Shown here in pieces: positions 9,724 through 20,109 of a stretch of 64,000 nucleotides of DNA; within the stretch, counting starts at the first letter, position 1, and each line of letters begins with the position of its first letter. A model generated the notes under the pieces. It was given only the letters and a program-made list of their open reading frames with translations, had not been told where the DNA came from and searched no databases. The stretch spans positions 4,368,598 to 4,432,597 of the forward strand of contig CAJSYZ010000007.1 in the NCBI GenBank assembly GCA_910574455.1, read 5' to 3'. This DNA comes from Trichaptum fuscoviolaceum. Taxonomy: Eukaryota > Basidiomycota > Agaricomycetes > Hymenochaetales > Trichaptaceae. Both the position numbers and the translations under genes were made by a program.

Positions 9724-12432
9724 CTATGATTCGCTCCTCAACTCCCTACTGCTATCCCCCGCGTCAGAACCCTCAACATCCGTATCTACCCAGCTTTCAG
9801 ACTCTGTATCGATATCCTGAAACTTTGTAGGGCTTCCAAGGTCGGGCGATGGATGCCATTGAGAGTGGAGGGTAAGCCCGGCAGCTTGAGCGTCAAGCGT
9901 TCGAGCAGTATCTGAAGCATCTCGAGCACGGTTTTGTAAGGGAGCAAGAGGCTCGCGATAGCTATCACTTCCTACTTGCATCGGTGAACGGGAATGCATC
10001 GAGGGCCAAAAGACGTCTGCATCTATACTCTGATTTTTGCTGTCCTCAGGCGTCTTATCCGCATGATCGACCTTCGTCGGGCTCATTTCGACTAAAGCCT
10101 GCAGTCCACCTTGCGCGGCCTGCACTGGGTCGTTCTCCGTCGCTGAAGTTAGACCCACTCGGGGAGTTCGAACGCCTTGCCCTGGACGGATCTCGTGCAA
10201 GTGAGCGCTCTTTGCCCACTTCTTCGCGCTTAGCGGAGAGGGGCCGACTGAAAACGACTGCGCCACGCCAAGTCCGACAGCTGCTGCGCCAGTGGGTGAG
10301 TTATGCGAGCTCGATCGACGGAGGCGCGGATGACCCAAGCTATTTAGACCGCTAGCCAAGCCGTTGATGTGGCCGAAGGAAGAAACAAGGTTAGGCGAAC
10401 GCGGAGAGTGTCCGTGATATGAGATCGACGATGGTGTACCCGGTCGGTGAGCAACGAGGTGTCGGGGGACGGGTGAACGAATGTGTGTAGGTAAACGAGG
10501 CTTGCTAGGAGATGATAAGGACTGAACAGGCGTCCTGCGCTGCGGCGTCCGGTCCTCGTCAGCTCGTCGGCTGCGAGAGGAATCGGGGAAAGGCACCCTT
10601 TCGCCGTCATCTCGGACAACGATCGTGGGCTTCAAGTTCTTAACATTCGGATTCTTCGGTGTCGGAGTCGGGCTCCTTGTCCTCCCACCAAATTTCGTCC
10701 ACTCTCCACCACTGAGGCTACTCAAATGCCGTCTACCCCATTCTCGCAGCGAGTCCCTCCGACTGCTGGACGCGATCAAGGTCTCCCCTCTCGACCCGCG
10801 GGTCAGAGCCATGAACACCAACACAGTCAGCAAGAGGCAGAGCTGTGCAATTCCTAGCCTCTTTTCGAGCACAACTTCATCTGCAAGGTGGCTAAAGCGC
10901 CGTTCGAGTTCTCCATGCTCTCGTTCAAGTCGGCGGCGCTGGGCGGCCCAGTCTTCTGTGGCACGCTGCATATGCTGGGCGTGTGCTTTCCCTATCCCTT
11001 CCAATCGACCGAGGTCCTCCTCCAGGCGGCGAAGAGCCTCGCGCATGGAACGTGTCTGCTCTTCGACATACCGAAGGTAGAGCGTTGCATTCATTTCGAG
11101 GGCCCCTAGGCGAGTCATAATTGTGCGATATATTGATTCACCAGCGCCGACAACAGCGGGTACTCTTGAATCATGTGGGACAATGGTCGGGATGAGAATG
11201 GGTTTAGATACTGATGCAGCCACTTGAGTAGCATGTGAGGATTCAGAGGCAGAAGACTCGATGATAGCTGACGAGGAACTGCTGGTATCGACAATGACTG
11301 GCGAGGAAACAGGCAGAACTTGGCTTGAGACTTGCGAGAAACTCGTTACGATTGACGATGAATCAGAGACTGTCGAAGGAGACTGCGATTTCGCGCTGGC
11401 CTCTCTGATTTCGCTCGAGGGAGGCGTAGATAATTTTGTCGCAGGAACGAGAGTGCTCACAACCGAGGCCTCTCCTTCTACTATTGTTTCCGGTGCTTTG
11501 TCTCTCTTCTCATTCGTTTCGCCAACCGTCTCTTTTGCCATCGCCACTGCGTCGTGAGGAATTGGAGGAGATATGACAGGAGCTTGTACGGGCTCCTCGA
11601 TCTCGCCACGCTTCTTCTGAGATTCCTCTTCCCAAAGGTCCCATTTCCAAGCGTCAAGGTGCGTAAGGCCATATACCCGTAGAAGAGATAGTGGGCAGTA
11701 AAATTCGTTCCCATAGTGCGAGTGGAAGTCAATTCGAATGTACCGGTAGAAGTCTCTTAGGGAAATCGGAGGATGGAAAGACTGAATGAAGTCTGTCAAC
11801 ATCGTATTTATGAGAGAACACAACTGGCGCACCTGAATTCCACGAATATTCTTCGCTGTGTATCTCCCAGCTGGAGTCCATGCAGCCGGGTCTGGCGTGT
11901 CTGTCTGAGCGACACTAACACTGAACTCCTTGACCACTCCAGAGAAGAATTCGAAGTTTGCTAACTGCACGGTATCAATTCGGATGTCCTCGCATAGCTC
12001 AACTACAACATATTGCTGCTCTCCAGGAGTCTTGCAAGGGCTGAGCATGTACCTATCCTTCTTCGAGGAAAGAATAGATATGGCATGTTTTGCTGAACGA
12101 TGTGACCCACGTATACGAGCTGAGCAGTCAAGGTCGGCATAGTTGAACCTGTCAATCAGAGGAACCCCGAAGTGCGGTGATGGCGCTGGCTCCGGCGCAG
12201 ACGCCTGGAGTTCTGTTTGAGGCTCAGAAGAGTGTTGTTGCGAGCTATTGACATTGGGAGCGTTGGCAAACACCCTGCCTGTATCTCGACTAGAACTATC
12301 GTTCTCGTGCATCTGAGCCTGCTTCGCTTTCCAATCGTCGATTTCCTCCGCAGGTTCATTTGAAGGCCGAGGTGTGAGGCAGCATATCGGCGGCTCTGGC
12401 GGCCTTTGAGCGAATTTTGAAATGCCGTGCAA
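9724..12432 (-). CDS. SLP1: SUN-domain protein, SLP1-like, copy 2 (no native start)
   Basis: The 902-codon frame has the same translation as copy 1, including the 51 bp in-frame intron. It has the same lesion at the 5' end: the GC-rich 11 bp insertion follows the junction at about 12497, and the native ATG and first nine signal-peptide codons are absent. The SFE of the conserved LSFEDWK motif just before the SUN domain is also lost here (a 9 bp deletion relative to copy 4, near 12341). If translated from the internal ATG it would lack an ER signal. Confidence 0.85.
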   Translation of the reverse strand: MHGISKFAQRPPEPPICCLTPRPSNEPAEEIDDWKAKQAQMHENDSSSRDTGRVFANAPNVNSSQQHSSEPQTELQASAPEPAPSPHFGVPLIDRFNYADLDCSARIRGSHRSAKHAISILSSKKDRYMLSPCKTPGEQQYVVVELCEDIRIDTVQLANFEFFSGVVKEFSVSVAQTDTPDPAAWTPAGRYTAKNIRGIQVRQLCSLINTMLTDFIQSFHPPISLRDFYRYIRIDFHSHYGNEFYCPLSLLRVYGLTHLDAWKWDLWEEESQKKRGEIEEPVQAPVISPPIPHDAVAMAKETVGETNEKRDKAPETIVEGEASVVSTLVPATKLSTPPSSEIREASAKSQSPSTVSDSSSIVTSFSQVSSQVLPVSSPVIVDTSSSSSAIIESSASESSHATQVAASVSKPILIPTIVPHDSRVPAVVGAGESIYRTIMTRLGALEMNATLYLRYVEEQTRSMREALRRLEEDLGRLEGIGKAHAQHMQRATEDWAAQRRRLEREHGELERRFSHLADEVVLEKRLGIAQLCLLLTVLVFMALTRGSRGETLIASSSRRDSLREWGRRHLSSLSGGEWTKFGGRTRSPTPTPKNPNVKNLKPTIVVRDDGERVPFPDSSRSRRADEDRTPQRRTPVQSLSSPSKPRLPTHIRSPVPRHLVAHRPGTPSSISYHGHSPRSPNLVSSFGHINGLASGLNSLGHPRLRRSSSHNSPTGAAAVGLGVAQSFSVGPSPLSAKKWAKSAHLHEIRPGQGVRTPRVGLTSATENDPVQAAQGGLQALVEMSPTKVDHADKTPEDSKNQSIDADVFWPSMHSRSPMQVGSDSYREPLAPLQNRARDASDTARTLDAQAAGLTLHSQWHPSPDLGSPTKFQDIDTESESWVDTDVEGSDAGDSSRELRSES

Positions 12433-14483
12433 AGCATCGTACGGCGAGGTGGGATCCGCAAGAGCGGGAGATGAGAAGATGAGGGCGAGCAGGCCGGCGG
12501 CGCGGCGGCGGTAGGCGTGGGTAAGTCCCGGGCCAGTACAGATACTAGCTGGTGGTCGCTGAAGGGTCGAGAGATCTGCACGACATTGGATCCAATGAAT
12601 TTGTTAGTAAAAGCAAATGGAAAGGCCAGCATTGGCTAGAAAGTCCAAAAATGTCGTATGTAGCTCTCTTGGAGACTGGCGCATACTAATTTGCGCATAA
12701 GTACGCGAGGCATGGCTACTAGTAGCAATAAGCGATGTAGTGGGATGCGAAGCGGGAGAGAAAATTTAGGATTACATGTCCGCGACGCGCGGCCACTTCT
12801 TCTCTTGCACTCAAGCTCTCCTCCTCAAGACTGCCTGCTTCAAGCTCTCCTGCTTCAAGATATTATTGAGATGTTAAACAAACACTCCTTTTGCTTTCAA
12901 GACTACAACGGATGGCTGAACCGAGAGTCTCCACTTTGCAATACTTATGCCAGCACTTTTGCAAAGATGTGGTCTTGTTCAATTGATTGCGAGTGCATTT
13001 GTGACAAGCACAAGACTCATTGCTTGCCGGAAGAAAAAACATATATATATTGCTATCTTGCGCAAGTCTCAATTGCGCTTGCTGCCCCGATGTGGCTCAA
13101 ATTCAGAACATGTAAGGTTAGCCGCCCTTGAATGGACCTTGCTCACCGGAAGCAAAAACATATATACATTGTCATCTTCGGCCTTGAGTCTTGCTGTCCT
13201 GACATTGCTCTCTGGGCTCGAAAGCTTGCTGTCCTGATGCCGCTCGCCGGGAGCAAAACCATATATACATTGTCATCTTTGGTGTCCTCGGAACATGAGT
13301 TAGAAGGTGCTCACCGGAAAGAGTTGGGCAAGACAAGCTCAAAAGCTCGCTTAAAGTGCTCAGGGTCGAGTTTCGGGCTCATTCCCTCAGATATTTTGAT
13401 TATTTTAATGTCAAGCTCTCTCTTCTATAATACAGATTAACTCTGGTATCTAAAACCAATGCAATCGAAGGAGAAACTGAGATAATTTGCACCGGCCGGA
13501 GTTGATTACGTAAGCAGGGTCAATGCGTGCTACCAATCCTGGCCCAACCTCCTGCTCTGCAACCATGACCTGCGAGCAGGCCATTGAACTTATCTCATTG
13601 CTCACAACCTCTGGAATTCAGCTTTCTATCGCCATAGGACTCTACACCAGCATGTAAGTCTATGCTGCCCTACATCTCAGCCCCGAAATCCATACACAGA
13701 GAGGTGAGTGCTCTCCCGGCCTCTCGCACCTCCTTCCAAGGCTCGCAACGCTCGGGACACTATCCAGGTCTGATGGAAGGTCCTGAAACACTTGGAAGGC
13801 TTCTAGGCTGGACGTAATACCACCCGATAAGCGAAATGTGCGAGCAAAACTGTCCAAATTGCAGAATCTCCGGGTGAGCTCCTCCAAGCTGCTGTAGGCC
13901 TGTTCAACACACATTGACAACATACCTAAGTTCTGTGCTGCAATAATGACTACTGAAGTATCAACTATAGACCCCAAGGCTCGAAGATACACCACCCCGC
14001 CTCCCCCCAGCTCACGAACTCGACCCGAGCAAGCCGTGCAAGTGCAGCACGGCTCGTACCTCCCATTCACTCGGAAGACATCTTCCATACTTCGCCTCGC
14101 TCTTTTCGCATCAGAAACCAGGGGTTCAGGGTCTCGGCTATGCTGTGCCAGTGGGAATGGCGCTACTGCGTAACCGCTGTCTGCAATGCCCGGAGGCTGT
14201 ATTTTTGCGAGCACTTTGCCATCTGCACAGAGAGTGCATTTGGCATATTCTGAGCTTTCTGGGTGTTTTCTGGAGGATTGGAGGGTGCTGGAGAGGTCTC
14301 ATGGTGCTGCTGGAGGTCGCTGGAGGTGGTTTGAGGGACGGGACAGGCGGGACAGCTGCACGGCGCTCGAAACACTCATCCGGACGTATGCCCGGACACT
14401 GCAGAAATGAGCCATTCTTCTTCGCTTGGCTTTTTCAATGAGTCGGCGAGTATCGGCCGTCTCTATTATCTGTCTAGAGCTTT

Positions 14484-14701
14484 CAAAAGGTATAAATACT
14501 GGCCCAATCTATCCCCAAGTTCCTCAGGCTCTTTGCCCTCTTCCCTCGTCTCTCGCAGCTCTCCTGTGTGCACACACTGTAAGTGTCTCCTGGTTTTCGT
14601 AGTCAATGCTAAAGCTAACATTTCACTCATAGCTGTTATTACTATATACAATGGTAAGTGCAATCTGATTACAGGATTTGTTGATTTCTAACTTGAATTA
14701 G
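14484..14701 (+). promoter_or_regulatory. Promoter-like block, copy 3
   Basis: Equivalent of 1421-1638 with the TATA-like GGTATAAATACT, pyrimidine-rich tract and two intron-like segments. Confidence 0.38.
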
Positions 14702-15099
14702 TTTATTGTCTGACTGCGTGCGCAACCTTACCCAAGACCATCTCAAGTTTGTCGCGCATTTGCATTGCGAATGAATCTCAAAGTCGCCCTTGAAGAACAA
14801 GGAGATCCTACTATGACTTGCGCAAGACGCGATTGCGCGCTGTCTGCGCAATGGTTCGAAACTGAGAAATGAGTCTGATCGGACCCTAGACTGACAGCAA
14901 CTCACCGAAATGGTCCTACTTTGAGTGCTTTCTTGTTGTAAGCACTTGTAACTTGTGTCCGTGAGCTTTCAAGATTGGCGTCTGTCCCTGAAGCGCCGTC
15001 CGCGCCGTCGTGACTTGCGTCCGTACCACTACCACTTGCAAATTTGACCTCAACTGTCGCCTATACCAGACATCCGAAGACATGTGTGAACACTTTTTA

Positions 15100-15978
15100 T
15101 CTCGAATGTAGGACCAGGGTATTGCGACGCGCAGATGGAGTGGTGATGGTGACATTGAAGGTACGTCTACAGCACATTCTGTCCGATCCTGTCGATTGCT
15201 GGAGAATGCCCGAGCAGCGAGTGCGAAGCGTCTGAACCTCAAGGCAAATACATTTATGGCATCAGCGTATGCGATGGTGATGTACCCATCTATAATGCGC
15301 CGTATGCGATGGTGCTATACCAATCTTCCTTTGGATTCTGCGGCGAAGAGGCCGTTCTTGTGTGACGCGATGAACTGCGCGCTTCAAAGATCGCCGCAAG
15401 CACTGGTGCTGTAATGCGCCGTATGCGATGGTGCTGTACCCATCTTCCTTTGGATTCTGCGGCGAAGAGGCCGTTTTTGTGTGACGCGATGAACTGCGCG
15501 CTTCGAAGATCATGGCGAAACGACTCCTTACACACCCGAAGATTGTGAGCTTAACTGTTCTTATCTCCATTATGATCCTCCGTTGATGTTTCCCCAGACT
15601 GTTCTCTGGAACACTGTGGCCGTTGAATGCCTCGGAGACGGCAACCTTCTCAACAAATTGCGCATTCACAACACTAGTACTGGGAAAGAGGCAGATTTAC
15701 AAGTCAACGGTCTCTTCTACGCAATAGGACACGAGCCTGCAACGGCAATCGTTCGCGGACAACTACAAACAGACTCAGACGGATACATTGTAACTGTACC
15801 GGGTACAGCGCAGACGAGCATCAAAGGTGTATTCGCTTGTGGGGACGTGCAGGACAAACGTTATCGTCAAGCAATCACGTCGGCAGGTAGCGGCTGCATG
15901 GCTGCGCTTGAAGCTGAGCGACTTCTCGCAGAAGAGGAAGAGGCTGAGGAGGCTGTGGCTAAAGCTGGAGGAGTCTAA
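15100..15978 (+). pseudogene. TRR1: Thioredoxin reductase remnant, copy 3
   Basis: Same structure as copy 2. The intron is 15545-15597 and the intact 126-residue terminal exon is 15598-15978. A one-base insertion near 15202 (GCTGGAGAATG against GCTGAGAATG) lies in the presumed intron region before the SAKRLNLK segment. The N-terminal FAD-binding region is not found. Confidence 0.83.
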
Positions 15979-16262
15979 GGTTCTTGATTGTATCTGTGTT
16001 TTACCGACTCGGGCCTCCGAACATTACCTTGCATTTAGACTTTTTTCTACGGATAGACTGTTGTTGAAGCATGTACGTATGTATGACGGTTGACGTCGTC
16101 GATTCAAGTTACGGATGAAAGATGAAAACTTGCTGAATGATTAATGTACATATTGCGAAGTATAAACAATTTGATATGCTCTACAAGTAATGGTGATCAA
16201 AAGGAAAGACCGTCAGATGATCCTGGCAAACAGGACATACAGTAGCAATATACTGTTGGATT

Positions 16263-19166
16263 CTATGATTCGCTCCTCAACTCCCTACTGCTATCCCCCG
16301 CGTCAGAACCCTCAACATCCGTATCTACCCAGCTTTCAGACTCTGTATCGATATCCTGAAACTTTGTAGGGCTTCCAAGGTCGGGCGATGGATGCCATTG
16401 AGAGTGGAGGGTAAGCCCGGCAGCTTGAGCGTCAAGCGTTCGAGCAGTATCTGAAGCATCTCGAGCACGGTTTTGTAAGGGAGCAAGAGGCTCGCGATAG
16501 CTATCACTTCCTACTTGCATCGGTGAACGGGAATGCATCGAGGGCCAAAAGACGTCTGCATCTATACTCTGATTTTTGCTGTCCTCAGGCGTCTTATCCG
16601 CATGATCGACCTTCGTCGGGCTCATTTCGACTAAAGCCTGCAATGCACCTTGCGTCACCTGCGCTTGATCGTTCTCCGTCGCTGAAGTTAGACCCACTCG
16701 GGGAGTTCGAACGCCTTGCCCTGGACGGATCTCGTGCAAGTGAGCGCTCTTTGCCCACTTCTTCGCGCTTAGCGGAGAGGGGCCGACTGAAAACGACTGC
16801 GCCACGCCAAGTCCGACAGCTGCTGCGCCAGTGGGTGAGTTATGCGAGCTCGATCGACGGAGGCGCGGATGACCCAAGCTATTTAGACCGCTAGCCAAGC
16901 CGTTGATGTGGCCGAAGGAAGAAACAAGGTTAGGCGAACGCGGAGAGTGTCCGTGATATGAGATCGACGATGGTGTACCCGGTCGGTGAGCAACGAGGTG
17001 TCGGGGGACGGGTGAACGAATGTGTGTAGGTAAACGAGGCTTGCTAGGAGATGATAAGGACTGAACAGGCGTCCTGCGCTGCGGCGTCCGGTCCTCGTCA
17101 GCTCGTCGGCTGCGAGAGGAATCGGGGAAAGGCACCCTTTCGCCGTCATCTCGGACAACGATCGTGGGCTTCAAGTTCTTAACATTCGGATTCTTCGGTG
17201 TCGGAGTCGGGCTCCTTGTCCTCCCACCAAATTTCGTCCACTCTCCACCACTGAGGCTACTCAAATGCCGTCTACCCCATTCTCGCAGCGAGTCCCTCCG
17301 ACTGCTGGACGCGATCAAGGTCTCCCCTCTCGACCCGCGGGTCAGAGCCATGAACACCAACACAGTCAGCAAGAGGCAGAGCTGTGCAATTCCTAGCCTC
17401 TTTTCGAGCACAGCTTCATCTGCAAGGTGGCTAAAGCGCCGTTCGAGTTCTCCATGCTCTCGTTCAAGTCGGCGGCGCTGGGCAGCCCAGTCTTCTGTGG
17501 CACGCTGCATATGCTGGGCGTGTGCTTTCCCTATCCCTTCCAATCGACCGAGGTCCTCCTCCAGGCGGCGAAGAGCCTCGCGCATGGAACGTGTCTGCTC
17601 TTCGACATACCGAAGGTAGAGAGTTGCATTCATTTCGAGGGCCCCTAGGCGAGTCATAATTGTGCGATATATTGATTCACCAGCGCCGACAACAGCGGGT
17701 ACTCTTGAATCATGTGGGACAATGGTCGGGATGAGAATGGGTTTAGATACTGATACGGACGATGCAGCCACTTGAGTAGCATGTGAGGATTCAGAGGCAG
17801 AAGACTCGATGATAGCTGACGAGGAACTGCTGGTATCGACAATGACTGGCGAGGAAACAGGCAGAACTTGGCTTGAGACTTGCGAGAAACTCGTTACGAT
17901 TGACGATGAATCAGAGACTGTCGAAGGAGACTGCGATTTCGCGCTGGCCTCTCTGATTTCGCTCGAGGGAGGCGTAGATAATTTTGTCGCAGGAACGAGA
18001 GTGCTCACAACCGAGGCCTCTCCTTCTGCTATTGTTTCCGGTGCTTTGTCTCTCTTCTCATTCGTTTCGCCAACCGTCTCTTTTGCCATCGCCACCGCGT
18101 CGTTAGGAATTGGAGGAGTTATGACAGGAGCTTGTACGGGCTCCTCGATCTCGCCACGCTTCTTCTGAGATTCCTCTTCCCAAAGGTCCCATTTCCAAGC
18201 GTCAAGGTGCGTAAGGCCATATACCCGTAGAAGAGATAGTGGGCAGTAAAATTCGTTCCCATAGTGCGAGTGGAAGTCAATTCGAATGTACCGGTAGAAG
18301 TCTCGTAGGGAAATCGGAGGATGGAAAGACTGAATGAAGTCTGTCAACATCGTATTTATGAGAGAACGCAACTGGCGCACCTGAATTCCACGGATATTCT
18401 TCGCTGTGTATCTCCCAGCTGGAGTCCATGCAGCCGGGTCTGGCGTGTCTGTCTGAGCGACGCTAACACTGAACTCCTTGACCACTCCAGAGAAGAATTC
18501 GAAGTTTGCAAACTGCACGGTATCAATTCGGATGTCCTCGCAAAGCTCAACTACAACATATTGCTGCTCTCCAGGAGTCTTGCAAGGGCTGAGCATGTAC
18601 CTATCCTTCTTCGAGGAAAGAATAGATATGGCATGTTTTGCTGAACGATGTGACCCACGTATACGAGCTGAGCAGTCAAGGTCGGCATAGTTGAACCTGT
18701 CAATCAGAGGAACCCCGAAGTGCGGTGATGGCGCTGGCTCCGGCGCAGACGCCTGGAGTTCTGTTTGAGGCTCAGAAGAGTGTTGTTCCGATCTATTGAC
18801 ATTGGGAGCGTTGGCAAACACCCTGCCTGTATCTCGACTAGAACTATCGTTCTCGTGCATCTGAGCCTGCTTCGCTTTCCAATCGTCGATTTCCTCCGCA
18901 AGTTCATTTGAAGGCCGAGGTGTGAGGCAGCATATCGGCGGCTCTGGCGGCCTTTGAGCGAATTTTGAAATGCCGTGCAAAGCATCGTACGGCGAGGTGG
19001 GATCCGCAAGAGCGGGAGATGAGAAGATGAGGGCGAGCAGGCCGGCGGTAGGCGTGGGTAAGTCCCGGGCCAGTACAGATAGCTGGTGGTCGCTGAAGGG
19101 TCGAGAGATCTGCACGACATTGGATCCAATGAAATTATTAGTAAAAGCAAATGGAAAGGCCAGCAT
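16263..19166 (-). CDS. SLP1: SUN-domain protein, SLP1-like, copy 3 (new N-terminus)
   Basis: Copy 3 lacks the GC-rich insertion seen in copies 1 and 2, so the frame runs through the junction. A 967-codon frame opens at an ATG in the foreign DNA. The new N-terminus (MLAFPFAFTN...) is followed after about 40 residues by GLLALIFSSPAL, the surviving hydrophobic core of the native signal peptide. The remaining domains are as in copy 1. It carries several amino-acid changes and a 9 bp in-frame insertion near 17757 (SVS after VAAS) shared with copy 4. It is the only truncated copy that could encode a start and a hydrophobic N-terminal segment. Whether the upstream DNA is transcribed is unknown. Confidence 0.82.
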   Translation of the reverse strand: MLAFPFAFTNNFIGSNVVQISRPFSDHQLSVLARDLPTPTAGLLALIFSSPALADPTSPYDALHGISKFAQRPPEPPICCLTPRPSNELAEEIDDWKAKQAQMHENDSSSRDTGRVFANAPNVNRSEQHSSEPQTELQASAPEPAPSPHFGVPLIDRFNYADLDCSARIRGSHRSAKHAISILSSKKDRYMLSPCKTPGEQQYVVVELCEDIRIDTVQFANFEFFSGVVKEFSVSVAQTDTPDPAAWTPAGRYTAKNIRGIQVRQLRSLINTMLTDFIQSFHPPISLRDFYRYIRIDFHSHYGNEFYCPLSLLRVYGLTHLDAWKWDLWEEESQKKRGEIEEPVQAPVITPPIPNDAVAMAKETVGETNEKRDKAPETIAEGEASVVSTLVPATKLSTPPSSEIREASAKSQSPSTVSDSSSIVTSFSQVSSQVLPVSSPVIVDTSSSSSAIIESSASESSHATQVAASSVSVSKPILIPTIVPHDSRVPAVVGAGESIYRTIMTRLGALEMNATLYLRYVEEQTRSMREALRRLEEDLGRLEGIGKAHAQHMQRATEDWAAQRRRLEREHGELERRFSHLADEAVLEKRLGIAQLCLLLTVLVFMALTRGSRGETLIASSSRRDSLREWGRRHLSSLSGGEWTKFGGRTRSPTPTPKNPNVKNLKPTIVVRDDGERVPFPDSSRSRRADEDRTPQRRTPVQSLSSPSKPRLPTHIRSPVPRHLVAHRPGTPSSISYHGHSPRSPNLVSSFGHINGLASGLNSLGHPRLRRSSSHNSPTGAAAVGLGVAQSFSVGPSPLSAKKWAKSAHLHEIRPGQGVRTPRVGLTSATENDQAQVTQGALQALVEMSPTKVDHADKTPEDSKNQSIDADVFWPSMHSRSPMQVGSDSYREPLAPLQNRARDASDTARTLDAQAAGLTLHSQWHPSPDLGSPTKFQDIDTESESWVDTDVEGSDAGDSSRELRSES

Positions 19167-19523
19167 TGGCTAGAAAGTCCAAAAATGTCGTATGTAGCTC
19201 TCTTGGAGACTGGCGCATACTAATTTGCGCATAAGTACGCGAGGCATGGCTAGCAATAAGCGATGTAGTGGGATGCGAAGCGGGAGAGAAAATTTAGGAT
19301 TACATGTCCGCGACGCGCGGCCACTTCTTCTCTTGCACTCAAGCCCTACAATTCTCTCCTCCTCAAGACTGCCTGCTTCAAGCTCTCCTGCTTCAAGATA
19401 TTATTGAGATGTTAAACAAACACTCCTTTTGCTTTCAAGACTACAACGGATGGCTGAACCGAGAGTCTCCACTTCGCAATACTTATGCCAGCACTTTTGC
19501 AAAGATGTGGTCTTGTTCAATTG
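19045..19523. repeat. Tandem unit copy 4, left end (before transposon)
   Basis: Start of the fourth unit, equivalent to 5971-6453 of copy 2. It breaks off at TTCAATTG, where the giant transposon begins; the unit resumes at 51717. A small extra segment (CCCTACAATTC) near 19344 is absent from the other copies. Confidence 0.9.
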
Positions 19524-19543
19524 CATCAGGGAAACTACTTTTT
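19524..19543 (+). repeat. Left terminal inverted repeat of the giant element
   Basis: Twenty bases starting CATCAGGGAA and ending CTTTTT. They match the reverse complement of 51697-51716 except at positions 11 and 14. The TG at 19522-19523 is the left target duplication. Confidence 0.88.
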
Positions 19544-19591
19544 GCTTAAGGCGACTGACGCGTCCTGACGCTGCCTTAAATGGACTGAAGG

Positions 19592-19800
19592 GTTGCTATG
19601 CCTGTCTGAAATCTACTGATATGTTGCTATGCCTGTCTGAAATCAACTGATGGCCTGAACACACTGAAATAAGCCAATTTTCAGGACACACTCAGTACGT
19701 CAGTACATCAGGAGGTCAGTCAAGCATAAGTAAAGACTAAGTACAAGCATGTACAATTCAAATGTCATAGTAAGTACAAATCAGTACACCAGTAATTCAG
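19592..19800. repeat. Left subterminal repeats
   Basis: GTTGCTATGCCTGTCTGAAATC occurs as a direct repeat at 19592-19613 and 19623-19644 (31 bp period; both copies begin GTTGCTATGCCTG). It is followed by many CAGTAC/GTACNNCAGT words up to 19812. Subterminal repeats are typical transposase binding sites in CACTA-like elements (family knowledge); binding here is inferred. Confidence 0.6.
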
Positions 19801-20109
19801 TACGCCAGTATTGTAGGCTGCGCGCTGCTTTCCTCTCGCCTTCGCTGATAAGGATGTTCATGCTTTTCGTTGTTGGCTGAGCGACTCAAGCACATTTGCC
19901 TTGTGCGCTTCGAGAATTGTCCGACTTCCGCCCAAGTGGCATATTCTTCCTGACGCCTGAAACAATTGTCAAACATAAATTCCAGAGTTCTTACTACGGG
20001 TTTTCGGAGGACTCGGACATACTATTTTCAATCTGTTCCGAAAGCAATTTCTCTCTTGTCCGATTGCGCACGTTCTGATCATTTTCCCTCAAGGTCCATG
20101 TTCTTGAAT

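Larger units (their letters stand above)
5971..12496. repeat. Tandem unit copy 2
   Basis: Complete unit of 6,526 bp between two equivalent junctions. It starts with the foreign DNA that abuts the truncated SUN gene of copy 1 and ends inside the signal-peptide codons of its own SUN gene. Near 6441-6470 it contains the uninterrupted sequence TTCAATTGATTGCG, which is the empty target site of the giant transposon found downstream. Confidence 0.93.
12497..19044. repeat. Tandem unit copy 3
   Basis: Complete unit of 6,548 bp. It differs from copy 2 by small insertions: six bases near 12718 (an added CTAGTA-type hexamer in the GGCTAGCAATAAG context), six bases near 14147 (CCAGTG), one base near 15202 and nine bases near 17757 inside the SUN gene. 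The 17757 insertion is shared with copy 4, so copies 3 and 4 group together at that site. Confidence 0.92.

Noticed and set aside
19524..19543. Starship-type giant element with a tyrosine-recombinase captain
   Set aside because: The element has inverted termini and a Plavaka transposase, and no DUF3435-like gene is seen at either edge.
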